This document shows positions 27,185 through 36,527 of a stretch of DNA of 64,000 bases, piece after piece. The stretch is from the NCBI RefSeq assembly GCF_003259435.1, contig NZ_QLMA01000009.1:67313-131312 (forward strand). Direction: 5' to 3'. The position numbers and the translations under genes are program-made. The notes beneath the pieces are model-generated. The model did not search any database, was not told the origin of the DNA, and worked only from the letters and a program-made list of their open reading frames with translations. Position 1 is the first letter of the stretch. Every line of letters begins with the position of its first letter. Source of the DNA: Chitinophaga dinghuensis (lineage in GTDB: Bacteria; Bacteroidota; Bacteroidia; Chitinophagales; Chitinophagaceae).

Positions 27185-28036
27185 ATGTTAGACCAGACCG
27201 CATTAAATGCATTTATCAGAAGTGCATTGGCAGAAGATATAGGATCAGGAGATCATTCTACACTGGCGAGTATTCCCGCTGATACCAGGGGAAGCGCAGT
27301 ATTGAAGATTAAGGAAGACGGCATTCTCGCTGGAATGGAAGTAGCCGAAGCTATCTTCAAATGGCTGGACATGTTCACGGTTTTCAAAGCATTTAAGCAG
27401 GATGGCGAAGCCATGAAAGCTGGTGAAGTCGCTTTTGAAGTAACTGCCGCTGTACACAGCTTACTCATGGGAGAAAGACTGGTATTGAACTGTATGCAAC
27501 GTATGAGTGGTATTGCTACCCTTACGCATCAGTATACAGAAAAACTGAAAGGTTATCATACCCGTATCCTGGATACTCGTAAAACAACGCCCAACTTCCG
27601 GATGCTCGAGAAAGAAGCGGTACGGATTGGTGGCGGAGTAAACCACAGAATGGGTTTATACGATATGATTATGCTGAAGGATAACCATATCGATTTCTCT
27701 GGAGGTATTACAGCTGCTGTGACTAAAACAGTAGCCTATCTGAAGGAAAAACAGCTTCCGCTGAAAATAGAGGTAGAAACACGTACCTTGGAGGATGTTC
27801 GGGAAGCCCTGGCTACAGGTCATGTGGATCGGATCATGCTGGATAACTTCAGCCCGGATCAAATTGCTGAGGCTTTGAAGATCATCAACGGTAAGGTGGA
27901 AACGGAAGCTTCCGGTGGTATCAATCTCGATACCCTGGTAGACTATGCCAAGACTGGAGTGGATTTCATCTCCGTAGGCGCTATTATACATCATGCTGTG
28001 AGTCTGGACCTCAGTCTGAAAGCTATTATTCTATAA
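27185..28036 (+). CDS. nadC: Nicotinate-nucleotide pyrophosphorylase (quinolinate phosphoribosyltransferase)
   Basis: 283 residues from the ATG at 27185, which gives the family N-terminus (NAFIRSALAEDIGSGDHST). Landmarks are ERLVLNCMQRMSGIATLT, ILDTRKTTPNFRMLEKEAVRIGGG with the substrate-binding Arg and Lys residues, MLKDNHI, IEVETRTLEDV, IMLDNF and EASGGINL. NadC turns quinolinate and PRPP into nicotinate mononucleotide, CO2 and pyrophosphate in de novo NAD synthesis. It is followed 9 bases later by the lipid kinase gene in the same operon. Confidence 0.97.
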   Translation: MLDQTALNAFIRSALAEDIGSGDHSTLASIPADTRGSAVLKIKEDGILAGMEVAEAIFKWLDMFTVFKAFKQDGEAMKAGEVAFEVTAAVHSLLMGERLVLNCMQRMSGIATLTHQYTEKLKGYHTRILDTRKTTPNFRMLEKEAVRIGGGVNHRMGLYDMIMLKDNHIDFSGGITAAVTKTVAYLKEKQLPLKIEVETRTLEDVREALATGHVDRIMLDNFSPDQIAEALKIINGKVETEASGGINLDTLVDYAKTGVDFISVGAIIHHAVSLDLSLKAIIL

Positions 28037-28045
28037 ACCGCTGTT

Positions 28046-28924
28046 TTGAAAAAGATTCTTTTTATTATAAACCGCAAAGCCGGAACCGACAGGGATAAAC
28101 GACTGGGCGGTGCGATCAACAGGTATTTCCCTGCGGATCAATACCAGGTGGAAATTTCGCACCTGGCTTACCTGGGTCATGGTAAAGACCTGGCCCTGCA
28201 AGCTGTTAAGAACGGCGTGCATACTGTTGTGGCAGTAGGCGGCGACGGCTCCATCAATGAAATAGCGCAAGGCCTCGTAGGCAGTAATACTGCGCTCGCG
28301 ATTATCCCCTTAGGTAGTGGTAATGGTCTTGCCCGTGCACTTAAAATTCCGCTGGACGTAAATAAAGCCATGGAGTTGATTGTGGCCAATCGCCAGCAGC
28401 CAATGGACGTTGGCTATGCCAATGAGCACCTCTTCCTGAGTAACGCCGGCGTTGGTTTTGATGCCCTCGTTGCGGATGAATTCAGACATACTACCAAAAG
28501 AGGCCTGTATGGCTATGCCAAGCTGGTTATTCAACGATTTAACGGATACAAGCCAGACGCATATTCCATTAGTATCGACGGGAAAAAACTGGAAGAAAAC
28601 GCATTCCTGCTGACAGTAGCCAATGGCAATCAGTTTGGCTATGAATTTAAACTGGCGCCTAAAGCAAGCGTATTTGACGGACTACTGGATGTCTGCATAA
28701 TGCCACCGGTTAATTTTCTGCAACTTATTCCTGTCAGCCTCTATTCTCTTTTGGGAAAAATTGATAAAACACGCTATCTTAAGCATTATACAGGTAAATC
28801 AGTTACCATTTCGGGAAAGAGCCTGCAATATCTCCAGGTAGATGGAGATGCCGTTCCGCTGACAGCGGCAGCTGTGGAGTTGAGGGTGCAGGAAAAAGCG
28901 ATTAAGGTAATTGTCAGTCAATAA
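28046..28924 (+). CDS. YegS/BmrU-type lipid (diacylglycerol) kinase
   Basis: 292 residues from a TTG at 28046, which places the family N-terminus KKILFIINRKAG directly at the start; no ATG is available. Signature motifs are VVAVGGDGSINEIAQGL (about 71-87) and the PLGSGNGLARAL loop (about 94-105), both of the DAGK/sphingosine-kinase catalytic fold, followed by DVGYANEHLFLSNAGVGFDA. Such enzymes phosphorylate diacylglycerol or related lipids at the inner membrane. Its substrate is not settled. It lies between nadC (9 bases) and the SUI1 gene (18 bases). Confidence 0.9.
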   Translation: MKKILFIINRKAGTDRDKRLGGAINRYFPADQYQVEISHLAYLGHGKDLALQAVKNGVHTVVAVGGDGSINEIAQGLVGSNTALAIIPLGSGNGLARALKIPLDVNKAMELIVANRQQPMDVGYANEHLFLSNAGVGFDALVADEFRHTTKRGLYGYAKLVIQRFNGYKPDAYSISIDGKKLEENAFLLTVANGNQFGYEFKLAPKASVFDGLLDVCIMPPVNFLQLIPVSLYSLLGKIDKTRYLKHYTGKSVTISGKSLQYLQVDGDAVPLTAAAVELRVQEKAIKVIVSQ

Positions 28925-28942
28925 CTTATAAATATTGGGAAG

Positions 28943-29278
28943 ATGTCAAAAAAGAAAGCAAACAACAGTGGAATAGTATATTCAACAGATCCCAATTTCT
29001 CCTTTGAACCGGAGCAGCAGGAAGAACAGGAAACGCTTGCTCCTGCCATGCAACAGCTGAGAGTAAAACTCGATACCAAACAACGTGCGGGTAAAGTCGT
29101 AACGATTGTAGATGGATTCGTAGGAAAAGAAGAAGACCTGGAAAAACTGGGCAAAGAAATAAAAACCAAATGTGGTACCGGAGGTAGTGTGAAAGATGGG
29201 ATTATTCTCATTCAGGGCGACTACCGCGAGAAGATACTGAAATGGTTACAAGACTGGGGTTATAAGAAATCCAAATAA
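28943..29278 (+). CDS. SUI1/eIF1-family translation factor (YciH-like)
   Basis: 111 residues. The C-terminal 75 residues form a SUI1 domain: VVTIVDGFVGKEEDLEKLG, KEIKTKCGTGGSVKDG and ILIQGDYREKILKWLQDWG. This domain is shared with eukaryotic eIF1 and bacterial YciH, which acts in start-site discrimination on the 30S subunit. The N-terminal 35 residues are a charged, probably flexible tail. It is the last gene of the nadC operon and ends at a strong terminator. Confidence 0.92.
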   Translation: MSKKKANNSGIVYSTDPNFSFEPEQQEEQETLAPAMQQLRVKLDTKQRAGKVVTIVDGFVGKEEDLEKLGKEIKTKCGTGGSVKDGIILIQGDYREKILKWLQDWGYKKSK

Positions 29279-29281
29279 CAG

Positions 29282-29313
29282 AAAGGGGCTGATGAAAATC
29301 AGCCCCTTTTTTA
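29282..29313 (+). terminator. Intrinsic terminator of the nadC operon
   Basis: AAGGGGCTGAT and ATCAGCCCCTT form a perfect 11-bp stem with a 4-base loop, followed by TTTT. The A-rich left flank may also let it serve the convergent aldo/keto reductase gene. Confidence 0.92.
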
Positions 29314-29333
29314 CTTATTGCCTTTTTAACAAA

Positions 29334-30320
29334 TTATCTATTTACCAGTTTCATACCGCCTTCCGTATAACGGTCGCCGGCAACCTGGTTTGCTTTGAGG
29401 ATATCATCAATGGATGCCAGGTCCTGCGCAGTGAATTGCACATCTACGGCAGCAGCATTCTCCTGCAGGTATTTTCTGCGTTTGGTGCCTGGGATAGGGA
29501 TGATATCTTCTCCCTGTGCCAGCAACCATGCGAGTGAGAGCTGAGCCATCGTGATGTTTTTGTCTTTCGCAAATGCGGTAAGCGCATCTACTGTTTGCAG
29601 GTTCTGTTCAAAGTTACTACCCTGGAATCTTGGCAGCCCTTTTCTGAAATCGCTGTCACTCAGTTGGGCGGTGTTAGTGAGAGTGCCCGTACTCAAACCA
29701 CGGCCCAGCGGACTGTAAGCTACCAGAGAGATGCCCAGTTCTCTGGCGGTATCCAGAATTGCTCCTTCCACATCGCGGGTAAAGAGAGAGTATTCTGACT
29801 GCAAAGCTGCTATTGGGTGTACTTTAGATGCTTTTCTTAAGGATTCGGCGCTGGCTTCTGAAAGTCCGAGATACCGTACTTTTCCTGCTTTTACCAGATC
29901 GGCCATAGCGCCTACCATATCTTCTACTGGTACGGATGGGTCCACACGATGTGCGTAATAGAGGTCGATTTCATCTACGCCCAAACGTTTCAAACTCGCG
30001 TCACAAGCTTGTTTCAGGTATTCCGGACGGCCGTCAAAATAGTAAGACTTATCCTCCTTGTATCTGAAGCCAAATTTGGTGGCAATAAAAACTTTATCTC
30101 TTTTAGTGGTAAGTACTTTGGATATCAATTCTTCATTGGCGCCATTTGCGTACATGTCGGCCGTATCCCAGAAATTAATACCCAGTTCCAGGGCCATTTC
30201 CAGGGTGGCGAGGGATTCTTGTTCATTAAATTCGCTGCCATAAGCGAACGACATTCCCATACAACCGAGTCCTATAGCAGATATTGAAGCATCTGTATTT
30301 CCGAGTTTTCTGTACTGCAT
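29334..30320 (-). CDS. Aldo/keto reductase
   Basis: 328 residues, a full-length TIM barrel of the AKR superfamily. The catalytic tetrad is visible as D52, Y57, K82 and H124 ([23 protein letters not shown]). The NADP-binding C-terminus has [15 protein letters not shown]. It resembles the YakC/AKR13-like group that reduces aldehydes and ketones in the cytosol; the substrate is unknown. It lies 89 bases downstream of the AraC-type regulator gene on the same strand, which is likely its regulator. Confidence 0.92.
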   Translation of the reverse strand: MQYRKLGNTDASISAIGLGCMGMSFAYGSEFNEQESLATLEMALELGINFWDTADMYANGANEELISKVLTTKRDKVFIATKFGFRYKEDKSYYFDGRPEYLKQACDASLKRLGVDEIDLYYAHRVDPSVPVEDMVGAMADLVKAGKVRYLGLSEASAESLRKASKVHPIAALQSEYSLFTRDVEGAILDTARELGISLVAYSPLGRGLSTGTLTNTAQLSDSDFRKGLPRFQGSNFEQNLQTVDALTAFAKDKNITMAQLSLAWLLAQGEDIIPIPGTKRRKYLQENAAAVDVQFTAQDLASIDDILKANQVAGDRYTEGGMKLVNR

Positions 30321-30409
30321 AATCTTGAGGTTTTAGTGGTACAAAATTAAATGCAGGTATGGGGAATCAGATTGTAGTATGCAAAGTATTAATTGTGATT
30401 TTCAAAGAA

Positions 30410-31345
30410 TCAATGGGAACGGTATGCCAGTGGCGATTGCATAGTATGTTTACGGAAGAAGTGGGTAAAGTTGCCAGGATCTTCGAAACCCAGGCTCCAG
30501 GCTATTTCCGATATCTGCCAGTCTGTATGAATGAGGAGCAGTTTGGCTTCCAGCAGAATGCGCTGGCGAATATGCTCGCTGATGGTGCGTCCGGTGCTAT
30601 GTTTAACGCATGCGTTCAAATGATTGGGATGCGTATTCAGGAGTGCAGCAAATTCCTTTGCAGTTTTCAATTGAATTTGCTGATGCGGAAATTCAATAGG
30701 GAATTGTTTTTCCAGTTTGTCAGTAAATCGTTGAGACAGCTGCAGTGCTGCTGTCTGAGGGCGGTTAGGAATTGTTTCCTGGGCTACTCTCCTGCCTTCC
30801 AGCATCAGTAGTTTGAGATATATCAGTATCGCTTCCTGTTTAAAGGCAGAATTTTCCTGGTATTCCCGTTGAAGCTGGCGAAAGATAGACGCCAGATAAT
30901 CTGACTGGGTGTTTGTCAGCTTAAACACTGTTTGGACGCCCACTTGCAGTAAAGGATACTGTAGCAGTTCCTGTTCCTGTTTTTCAAAAAGTTGTTTTGT
31001 AAAGAGGCAGTAGTGGCCTGCCTGGTCTTCCGAGGTGGCTACCCAGCTTTTCACCTGTTTGGGATGGTGAAAGATAATAGTGGGGCCTTCAATGACATGT
31101 TCCTCGCCATTGATGGTATATATGCCTTCTCCGCGTGTGATGAGGGTGATTTTGTAATAATCATCCCTTTTCAATCCTACTTCGCGGCGTACAGGGCTAT
31201 CCTCTCTGGAAAAGGCAGCAAAGGTACTTTCTGCTGGCGCTTTTGGTAGCCATTCGCGATGGGTGAATAAGGAGAGATTATTGTGTGAATCAGCCATTTG
31301 CATCGCATGGAGTTCACTTGTTTGGGTTATTTTTTTGGGAGACAT
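30410..31345 (-). CDS. AraC-family transcriptional regulator
   Basis: 311 residues. The N-terminal half has a cupin-like sensing domain (YYKITLITRGEGIYTINGEE, ...IIFHHPKQVKSW). The C-terminal ~90 residues form the double helix-turn-helix: AKEFAALLNTHPNHLNACVK and WQISEIAWSLGFEDPGNFTH, then FFRKHTMQSPLAYR. It should bind DNA and respond to a small ligand. The gene is directly upstream of, and co-directional with, the aldo/keto reductase gene, which suggests local regulation. The ligand is unknown. Confidence 0.92.
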   Translation of the reverse strand: MSPKKITQTSELHAMQMADSHNNLSLFTHREWLPKAPAESTFAAFSREDSPVRREVGLKRDDYYKITLITRGEGIYTINGEEHVIEGPTIIFHHPKQVKSWVATSEDQAGHYCLFTKQLFEKQEQELLQYPLLQVGVQTVFKLTNTQSDYLASIFRQLQREYQENSAFKQEAILIYLKLLMLEGRRVAQETIPNRPQTAALQLSQRFTDKLEKQFPIEFPHQQIQLKTAKEFAALLNTHPNHLNACVKHSTGRTISEHIRQRILLEAKLLLIHTDWQISEIAWSLGFEDPGNFTHFFRKHTMQSPLAYRSH

Positions 31346-31649
31346 GAACCAAATTTACGGCTTCTTACGAAGAAAAAAATAGGTTGGACCTGCTCGAAAT
31401 AAAAAAACGGCTTTGCTGAAAGGCTTGCTATTGCTGGATTGTAGACTAAATGCAATTATGTTGCATTTTTATTTTTGATAATTTATGAAAGATTTCACAA
31501 TTTGTTAACGCCTTTATCAACCAAAATCTTGTTATCATCACTGTCTTACGATGAGCTTGCGGCGCCTGAGTTTGCGCCGAAGTAATGAACAAGAACACAA
31601 GACTAACAACTTATAAAAAAGGAACGTTTTTGAACGTTCCTTTACTTTT
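31346..31649. other. Gap upstream of the AraC gene
   Basis: This 304-base AT-rich region presumably holds the AraC promoter on the minus strand. It contains a small hairpin (CGGCGC and GCGCCG near 31560-31578) and, at its right end, the birA terminator. No coding frame is seen. Confidence 0.5.
31612..31648 (-). terminator. Terminator of birA (hairpin bidirectional in form)
   Basis: AAAGGAACGTT at 31618-31628 pairs with AACGTTCCTTT at 31633-31643. On the minus strand it is followed by six T; on the plus strand by ACTTTTTT. It lies 7 bases beyond the birA stop. Confidence 0.88.
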
Positions 31650-32390
31650 TTATCTGAGGATAAATTCTACTTCACCGAATCCGAATTCCTTTAATTCATG
31701 TCCGGTATCTATGACGAGTAAGCCGGATGGCAGGATATCTTTAATGGTACCTTCGAAGAGGGTATCGCCGCTGCGGTATTGGGCGGGGATATTCATACGG
31801 AAGAGTTTGGCTTTATATTCCTGCAGGAACTGATCGTATCGGGCGGGTGTTAGTTGTTTGATGCGTTGATCCAGGAAATGGCATAACTCTTTGGCGAGAG
31901 TGGGGCCATCCCAGGTTTTGCCGGTGATCTGGCGCAGGGAGACGGCATTTTTAAGTTCTTCCGGGAATTTACCTTGATTTAGATTGATGCCAATCCCTAT
32001 GATGGCATACTGCCATATAGTACCCCGGATCACATTTTCTATGAGAATACCTCCTGCCTTTCTGTCACGCCAATAAATATCATTGGGCCATTTAATAGCG
32101 GTTTCATCCCCTGCATAGGAGGAGAAGAAATCGTGGGCTCCGAGGGCCACGGCTACACTGAGCATAAACTGCCTGGAAAGGGGCAAGGCCGCAGGTTGCA
32201 GGGCAACGGTCAGGGCGCTGATATCCCCTGGTGCAGCCAACCATTTTTTACCCCTGGTTCCTTTACCTGCTGTCTGGTTGCCGGTGAACCAGGCTGTACC
32301 GGATGTCACCTCCCCGGAATTTACCTGTGCCATGGCATAGTTATTGGTGCTGTCAACTTCTTCCAGGATATAAAACGGGTGTCCTATCAC
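31650..32390 (-). CDS. birA: Biotin--[acetyl-CoA carboxylase] ligase
   Basis: 246 residues. The catalytic domain starts immediately (ILEEVDSTNNYA), with the adenylate-binding AGKGTRGKKW at 41-50 (family GRGRRGRxW), then IKWPNDIYW and KAGGILIEN with the active-site Lys, and GIGINLNQ. A short C-terminal SH3-like part ends FGFGEVEFILR. No N-terminal winged helix is present, so this is a group I ligase that biotinylates acetyl-CoA carboxylase and similar proteins but does not act as a DNA-binding repressor. It is divergent from the rsfS-ftsH operon. Confidence 0.95.
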   Translation of the reverse strand: MIGHPFYILEEVDSTNNYAMAQVNSGEVTSGTAWFTGNQTAGKGTRGKKWLAAPGDISALTVALQPAALPLSRQFMLSVAVALGAHDFFSSYAGDETAIKWPNDIYWRDRKAGGILIENVIRGTIWQYAIIGIGINLNQGKFPEELKNAVSLRQITGKTWDGPTLAKELCHFLDQRIKQLTPARYDQFLQEYKAKLFRMNIPAQYRSGDTLFEGTIKDILPSGLLVIDTGHELKEFGFGEVEFILR

Positions 32391-32504
32391 TTGAATCCTT
32401 TTTAGTCTGTTTTAGGCCGGAAAAGTAGTTCATTTTTATTGTTTTCTTAACATAATAGGAGACCCCGGGGTTATATTCTCAAGCTTATATTAATGCTTGT
32501 TTAG

Positions 32505-32512
32505 TAACTTTG
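32505..32512 (+). promoter_or_regulatory. Candidate -7 element (TAACTTTG) for the rsfS-ftsH operon
   Basis: TAACTTTG matches TAnnTTTG 36 bases upstream of the TTG start of rsfS. No TTG lies at the ideal -33 distance. Confidence 0.45.
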
Positions 32513-32548
32513 ACAATTAAAGATTATTTTTAACAAAAACGAGATTTA

Positions 32549-32953
32549 TTGGCACCCTTAACCGTTCTGAGCACGAGGAAAAAAGCGCAGACGCGCTTAA
32601 CCAGAGAAAGTGAAATTTTTACCACCATCATTAAGGCCATCCAGGAAAAGAAGGGGGAAAATATCGTATCCCTGGACCTGCGCCAGATTCCTGAAGCAGT
32701 GGCCGATTTCTTTATATTATGTGAAGCAAATTCCAATACACAGGTACGGGCAATAGCTGATTTTGTGGCTGACGAGGTCCAAAAGCAGCTGGGTGAGGAT
32801 CCTTATAAACATGAAGGTTTCACCGCTCAGCAGTGGATACTTGTAGATTATGTGAATGTAGTTGTACACGTTTTCCAACCGGAAACAAGGAAATTCTATA
32901 ATCTTGAAGAAATGTGGAGCGATGCGGACAGAATGGAGCACAACGACAATTAA
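32549..32953 (+). CDS. rsfS: Ribosome silencing factor RsfS
   Basis: 134 residues from a TTG at 32549; an in-frame TAA lies at 32531-32533 and no ATG, GTG or other TTG occurs before the conserved domain. The RsfS/Iojap domain runs from about residue 20: FTTIIKAIQEKKGENIVSLD, then PEAVADFFILCEANSNTQV, QWILVDYVNVVVHVF and RKFYNLEEMWSDA. RsfS binds L14 on the 50S subunit and blocks subunit joining under nutrient stress. An N-terminal extension of about 20 basic residues precedes it. It heads the operon with ftsH 73 bases downstream. Confidence 0.93.
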   Translation: MAPLTVLSTRKKAQTRLTRESEIFTTIIKAIQEKKGENIVSLDLRQIPEAVADFFILCEANSNTQVRAIADFVADEVQKQLGEDPYKHEGFTAQQWILVDYVNVVVHVFQPETRKFYNLEEMWSDADRMEHNDN

Positions 32954-33026
32954 ACAAAACAGCCCGTTTCGTATTATAATTAATAAATTCTGATAGCAAT
33001 AAACATCCGTAAAGGAGCGAAAGATT

Positions 33027-35054
33027 ATGGAAAAAGGAGGCAATAACTTCAACAGGGGTTCAGAAAAATCGCCTAAAAAAGGACCTAAGTTCACGATATA
33101 CTGGGTATATGCCTTTATTGGTATAGCTCTGCTTGCCATGAACTTAATGGATTTCGGTTCCCACCCCACTGAAATCAGCTTCCAGGAATTCCAGGTGAAA
33201 TACCTGAAACCTGGAGATGTAGACCAGCTGGTGGTAGTAAATAAGAAATATGTAGAAGTCTACATAAAGAAAGACAAACTCAAAGAAGCTCAATTCAAAG
33301 ATGTAAGTAAAAGCAAATTTGGTTCTGAAAACCCAGGACCACATTACCGTTTTACCATCGGTAGTGAAGAAAGCTTCAAAAAAGATATGGATAAAGCCCA
33401 GGAGGGTATAGCGCCGGAAAACCAGGTAAAAATTAAGTACGAGGACCGAACCAGTTGGTTTGAGCCTGTATTCCAGTTGCTGGTGCCGTTGATCCTCATT
33501 ATTGGGCTGTGGGTATTACTGATGCGTAAAGTAGGCGGTCCTGCCGGCGGAAGCGGCGGTCCGGGCGGCATATTCAACATCGGTAAATCCAAAGCTACCC
33601 TTTTCGATAAAGGTACCCGCGTAAATATCACCTTCAATGATGTTGCCGGTCTGGATGAAGCGAAAGTGGAAGTAATGGAAATCGTTGATTTCCTTAAAAA
33701 TCCAAAGAAATACACCGCATTGGGTGGTAAAATACCGAAAGGCGCACTCCTGGTAGGCCCTCCGGGTACAGGTAAAACCCTCCTGGCGAAAGCAATGGCG
33801 GGTGAAGCACAGGTTCCTTTCTTCTCTATGTCAGGTTCTGATTTCGTGGAACTGTTCGTAGGGGTGGGCGCCAGCCGTGTTCGTGACCTGTTCAAACAAG
33901 CGCGTGAAAAAGCGCCTTGTATCATCTTCATCGATGAGATTGATGCTATTGGTCGTGCCAGAGGTAAAAACGTAATGATGAGCAATGACGAGCGCGAAAA
34001 CACCCTGAACCAGTTACTGGTGGAAATGGATGGTTTCGGCACCGACAGCGGTATCATTATCCTTGCAGCTACGAACCGTCCGGATGTACTGGATACAGCC
34101 CTGCTGCGCCCAGGACGTTTTGACCGTCAGATCTCTATCGATAAGCCAGACCTGGCCGGAAGAGAACAAATCTTCCATGTACATCTCAAACCTATCAAAA
34201 CTTCTCCAAACCTGGATATCAAGAAGCTGGCTTCTATGACTCCTGGCTTTGCCGGCGCCGATATCGCCAACGTATGTAACGAAGCAGCCCTCATCGCTGC
34301 ACGTAAAGGCAAAACAGAAGTAGAAATGGACGACTTCAACGATGCCGTTGACCGTGTAATCGGTGGTCTGGAAAAGAAAAATAAAATCATCTCTCCGGAA
34401 GAGAAAGAAGTGATCGCATATCACGAAGCAGGTCATGCTATCTGCGGCTGGTATCTGGAGCATGCTAATCCATTGGTGAAAGTAACCATCGTCCCTCGCG
34501 GTGTGGCTGCACTTGGATATGCACAGTATCTTCCGAAAGAACAATATCTCTACAATACTGAACAATTGATGGACGATATCTGCATGACCCTCGGTGGCCG
34601 TGCTGTAGAAGAAATCGTATTCGGTAAAATTTCCACAGGCGCACAGAACGACCTTCAGGTAATCACCCGTATGGCATACGCCATGGTAACTGTGTATGGT
34701 ATGAATGATAAGGTGGGTAACGTGTCTTTCTACGATCCAAACAACGACCAGTCATTCACCAAGCCTTACTCTGAGGAAACCGCTAAATTGATTGATGAAG
34801 AAGTAAGAAAACTCATCGAAAGCGCATATGTTAGAACCAAAACCCTGCTGACAGAGAAACTGGAACAGGTGAAAATTCTGGCTAGCGAACTACTGAAGAG
34901 CGAAGTACTTTACCAGGCAGACCTGGAAAGACTGATCGGTAAACGTCCATTTGAAATCAACAAGGAACACCTTCCTGCAAAAGATGGTTTTACTACTGAT
35001 GGCGTTCATCCTTCAGATATCATCAATCCATCACCAACACCAGTAAACGCGTAA
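33027..35054 (+). CDS. ftsH: ATP-dependent zinc metalloprotease FtsH
   Basis: 675 residues. Two membrane helices (about 24-42 and 148-166) flank a periplasmic domain. The AAA+ module has Walker A GPPGTGKT at 244-251, Walker [10 protein letters not shown] near 299-307 and the second region of homology with RPGRFDRQ. The M41 protease domain has the zinc motif HEAGH at 466-470. FtsH is the membrane-anchored quality-control protease that also degrades regulatory proteins such as LpxC. In this operon the LUD gene follows after 8 bases, then an LpxH-like gene of the same lipid A pathway. Confidence 0.97.
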   Translation: MEKGGNNFNRGSEKSPKKGPKFTIYWVYAFIGIALLAMNLMDFGSHPTEISFQEFQVKYLKPGDVDQLVVVNKKYVEVYIKKDKLKEAQFKDVSKSKFGSENPGPHYRFTIGSEESFKKDMDKAQEGIAPENQVKIKYEDRTSWFEPVFQLLVPLILIIGLWVLLMRKVGGPAGGSGGPGGIFNIGKSKATLFDKGTRVNITFNDVAGLDEAKVEVMEIVDFLKNPKKYTALGGKIPKGALLVGPPGTGKTLLAKAMAGEAQVPFFSMSGSDFVELFVGVGASRVRDLFKQAREKAPCIIFIDEIDAIGRARGKNVMMSNDERENTLNQLLVEMDGFGTDSGIIILAATNRPDVLDTALLRPGRFDRQISIDKPDLAGREQIFHVHLKPIKTSPNLDIKKLASMTPGFAGADIANVCNEAALIAARKGKTEVEMDDFNDAVDRVIGGLEKKNKIISPEEKEVIAYHEAGHAICGWYLEHANPLVKVTIVPRGVAALGYAQYLPKEQYLYNTEQLMDDICMTLGGRAVEEIVFGKISTGAQNDLQVITRMAYAMVTVYGMNDKVGNVSFYDPNNDQSFTKPYSEETAKLIDEEVRKLIESAYVRTKTLLTEKLEQVKILASELLKSEVLYQADLERLIGKRPFEINKEHLPAKDGFTTDGVHPSDIINPSPTPVNA

Positions 35055-35062
35055 TTCAACAT

Positions 35063-35698
35063 ATGAAGATTTCTCCTGCCAAGGAAAATATTCTAAAGCG
35101 AGTACGAAATGCTTTAAGTCAGCCAGTACAGTTGCCCTTCCCTAACTCGGAGGGCAACACTGCTGTCTTTAAGACAGAGAGTGAAGGAATGGAGATTCGG
35201 TTTGCGGAAGAATTCTCCCGACTGCAGGGGAAGTTTGTTTTCTGTTCAGGAAAAACAGAGCTCCTGGAAAATCTCCGCGCTTTATGTGATAATAAGGAAT
35301 GGCACAATGTATTTTGTCAGACCCCTTCATTGCTGAAGCAACTTCACAAGGATGAGCTTCCTTCTCTGAATCAGGGAACTATGCACGAGGCGGATGCAGC
35401 AATTACAGACTGCGAATACCTCGTAGCACGTACCGGCACCATTGTACTGAGCGCTGCCCAGCCAAGTGGCAGGGCATTACCTGTATATACGCCTGTTCAT
35501 ATCGTGATCGCCTATACGCATCAACTGATTTTTGACCTGAAAGATGCTCTTCATAAGCTGAAAGATAAGTACGGTAACGATTTGCCTTCTGCTATTTCTT
35601 TCGCTACAGGACCCAGCAGAACAGCAGATATTGAGAAAACCCTTGTCGTGGGTATTCACGGACCAAAAGAAGTATACGTTTTTCTAGTAGACGAATAG
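35063..35698 (+). CDS. LUD-domain protein (LutC/YkgG family)
   Basis: 211 residues forming a single LUD domain: an N-terminal helical part (SPAKENILKRVRNALS), the core ADAAITDCEYLVARTGTIVLS, then SGRALPVYTPVHIVIAYT and SFATGPSRTADIEKTLVVGIHGP. The last motif is the conserved glycine-rich signature of the family. LutC is part of the L-lactate utilisation complex LutABC, but LutA and LutB are not here, so this stand-alone copy has an unknown role. It lies between ftsH (8 bases) and the LpxH-like gene (1 base). Confidence 0.9.
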   Translation: MKISPAKENILKRVRNALSQPVQLPFPNSEGNTAVFKTESEGMEIRFAEEFSRLQGKFVFCSGKTELLENLRALCDNKEWHNVFCQTPSLLKQLHKDELPSLNQGTMHEADAAITDCEYLVARTGTIVLSAAQPSGRALPVYTPVHIVIAYTHQLIFDLKDALHKLKDKYGNDLPSAISFATGPSRTADIEKTLVVGIHGPKEVYVFLVDE

Positions 35699-35699
35699 C

Positions 35700-36527
35700 A
35701 TGGATATCAATTTGCCAGCAGGCAGGAAAATATATTTCGCTTCAGATTTTCACCTCGGAGCGCCAAACGCTGCCGCCAGTCGTGAGCGCGAAAGACTCAT
35801 CATCAAATGGTTGGAAGAAGCAGAAAAAGACGCGCAACATATCTTCCTGGTTGGCGACCTCTTTGATTTCTGGTTTGAATATAAACATGTCATCCCCAAA
35901 GGCTATACCCGTATCTTCGGGAAACTGGCCGCCCTCCGCGATAAAGGTATAGGCATCTCCGTATTTATTGGCAATCATGATATGTGGATGAATGGCTATT
36001 TTGAAGATGAACTGGATATCCCGGTTTACTATGAGCCACAAACGTATACCATCGGAGGAAAACGCTTCTATATAGGTCATGGCGATGGACTCGGTCCTGG
36101 TGATCATGGCTACAAATTCCTCAAAAAGATTTTCAGAAACCCGGTATGCAGATGGCTGTTCTCCGCTTTACATCCTGCTATTGGCATATCTATGGCGAAT
36201 TACTTCAGCCGTAAAAGCAGGTCTGCCACCGGACAAAATCTGGAACACTTCCTGGGAGAAGAAAATGAATGGCTTGCCATTTACAGCCGGGAAGTATTGC
36301 AAAAAGAACATTTCAATTATTTCATCTTCGGACATAGACATCTTCCATTGGATATCCAGGTGGGGGCGAACAGCAGGTATATTAACCTGGGCGACTGGCT
36401 GAATTATTTCTCCTATGCGGTATTTGATGGCGCTGATACCACCTTGAAGTTCTATACGGAAGAAGGGGCAAAAGCCGCTAAAACTGCCAAATCAGGCGTC
36501 AAGGATGTCGTGGAGGATCGGAGGTGA
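35700..36527 (+). CDS. UDP-2,3-diacylglucosamine diphosphatase-like phosphoesterase (LpxH-type)
   Basis: 275 residues of the calcineurin-like metallophosphoesterase fold. Metal motifs are D16-x-H18 (FASDFHLG), GD at 52-53 (FLVGDLFDFWFEY), GNHD at 91-94, HGDGLGPGD near 115-123 and FGHRHLP in the C-terminal part. LDFWFEY-type sequence after GD is typical of LpxH, which cleaves UDP-2,3-diacylglucosamine to lipid X in lipid A synthesis at the inner membrane. It is last in the rsfS-ftsH-LUD operon. The last 36 bases overlap the end of convergent recO, and its Ala/Lys-rich C-terminal tail is poorly conserved. Confidence 0.88.
   Translation: MDINLPAGRKIYFASDFHLGAPNAAASRERERLIIKWLEEAEKDAQHIFLVGDLFDFWFEYKHVIPKGYTRIFGKLAALRDKGIGISVFIGNHDMWMNGYFEDELDIPVYYEPQTYTIGGKRFYIGHGDGLGPGDHGYKFLKKIFRNPVCRWLFSALHPAIGISMANYFSRKSRSATGQNLEHFLGEENEWLAIYSREVLQKEHFNYFIFGHRHLPLDIQVGANSRYINLGDWLNYFSYAVFDGADTTLKFYTEEGAKAAKTAKSGVKDVVEDRR

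Noticed and set aside
31480-31648. Possible plus-strand small RNA: a TATTTTTG box near 31470, the CGGCGC/GCGCCG hairpin and a terminator-like hairpin at 31618-31643.
   Set aside because: The terminator hairpin is fully explained as the end of minus-strand birA, with a better T-run on that strand, and there is no -33 element. Evidence for an independent RNA is too weak.
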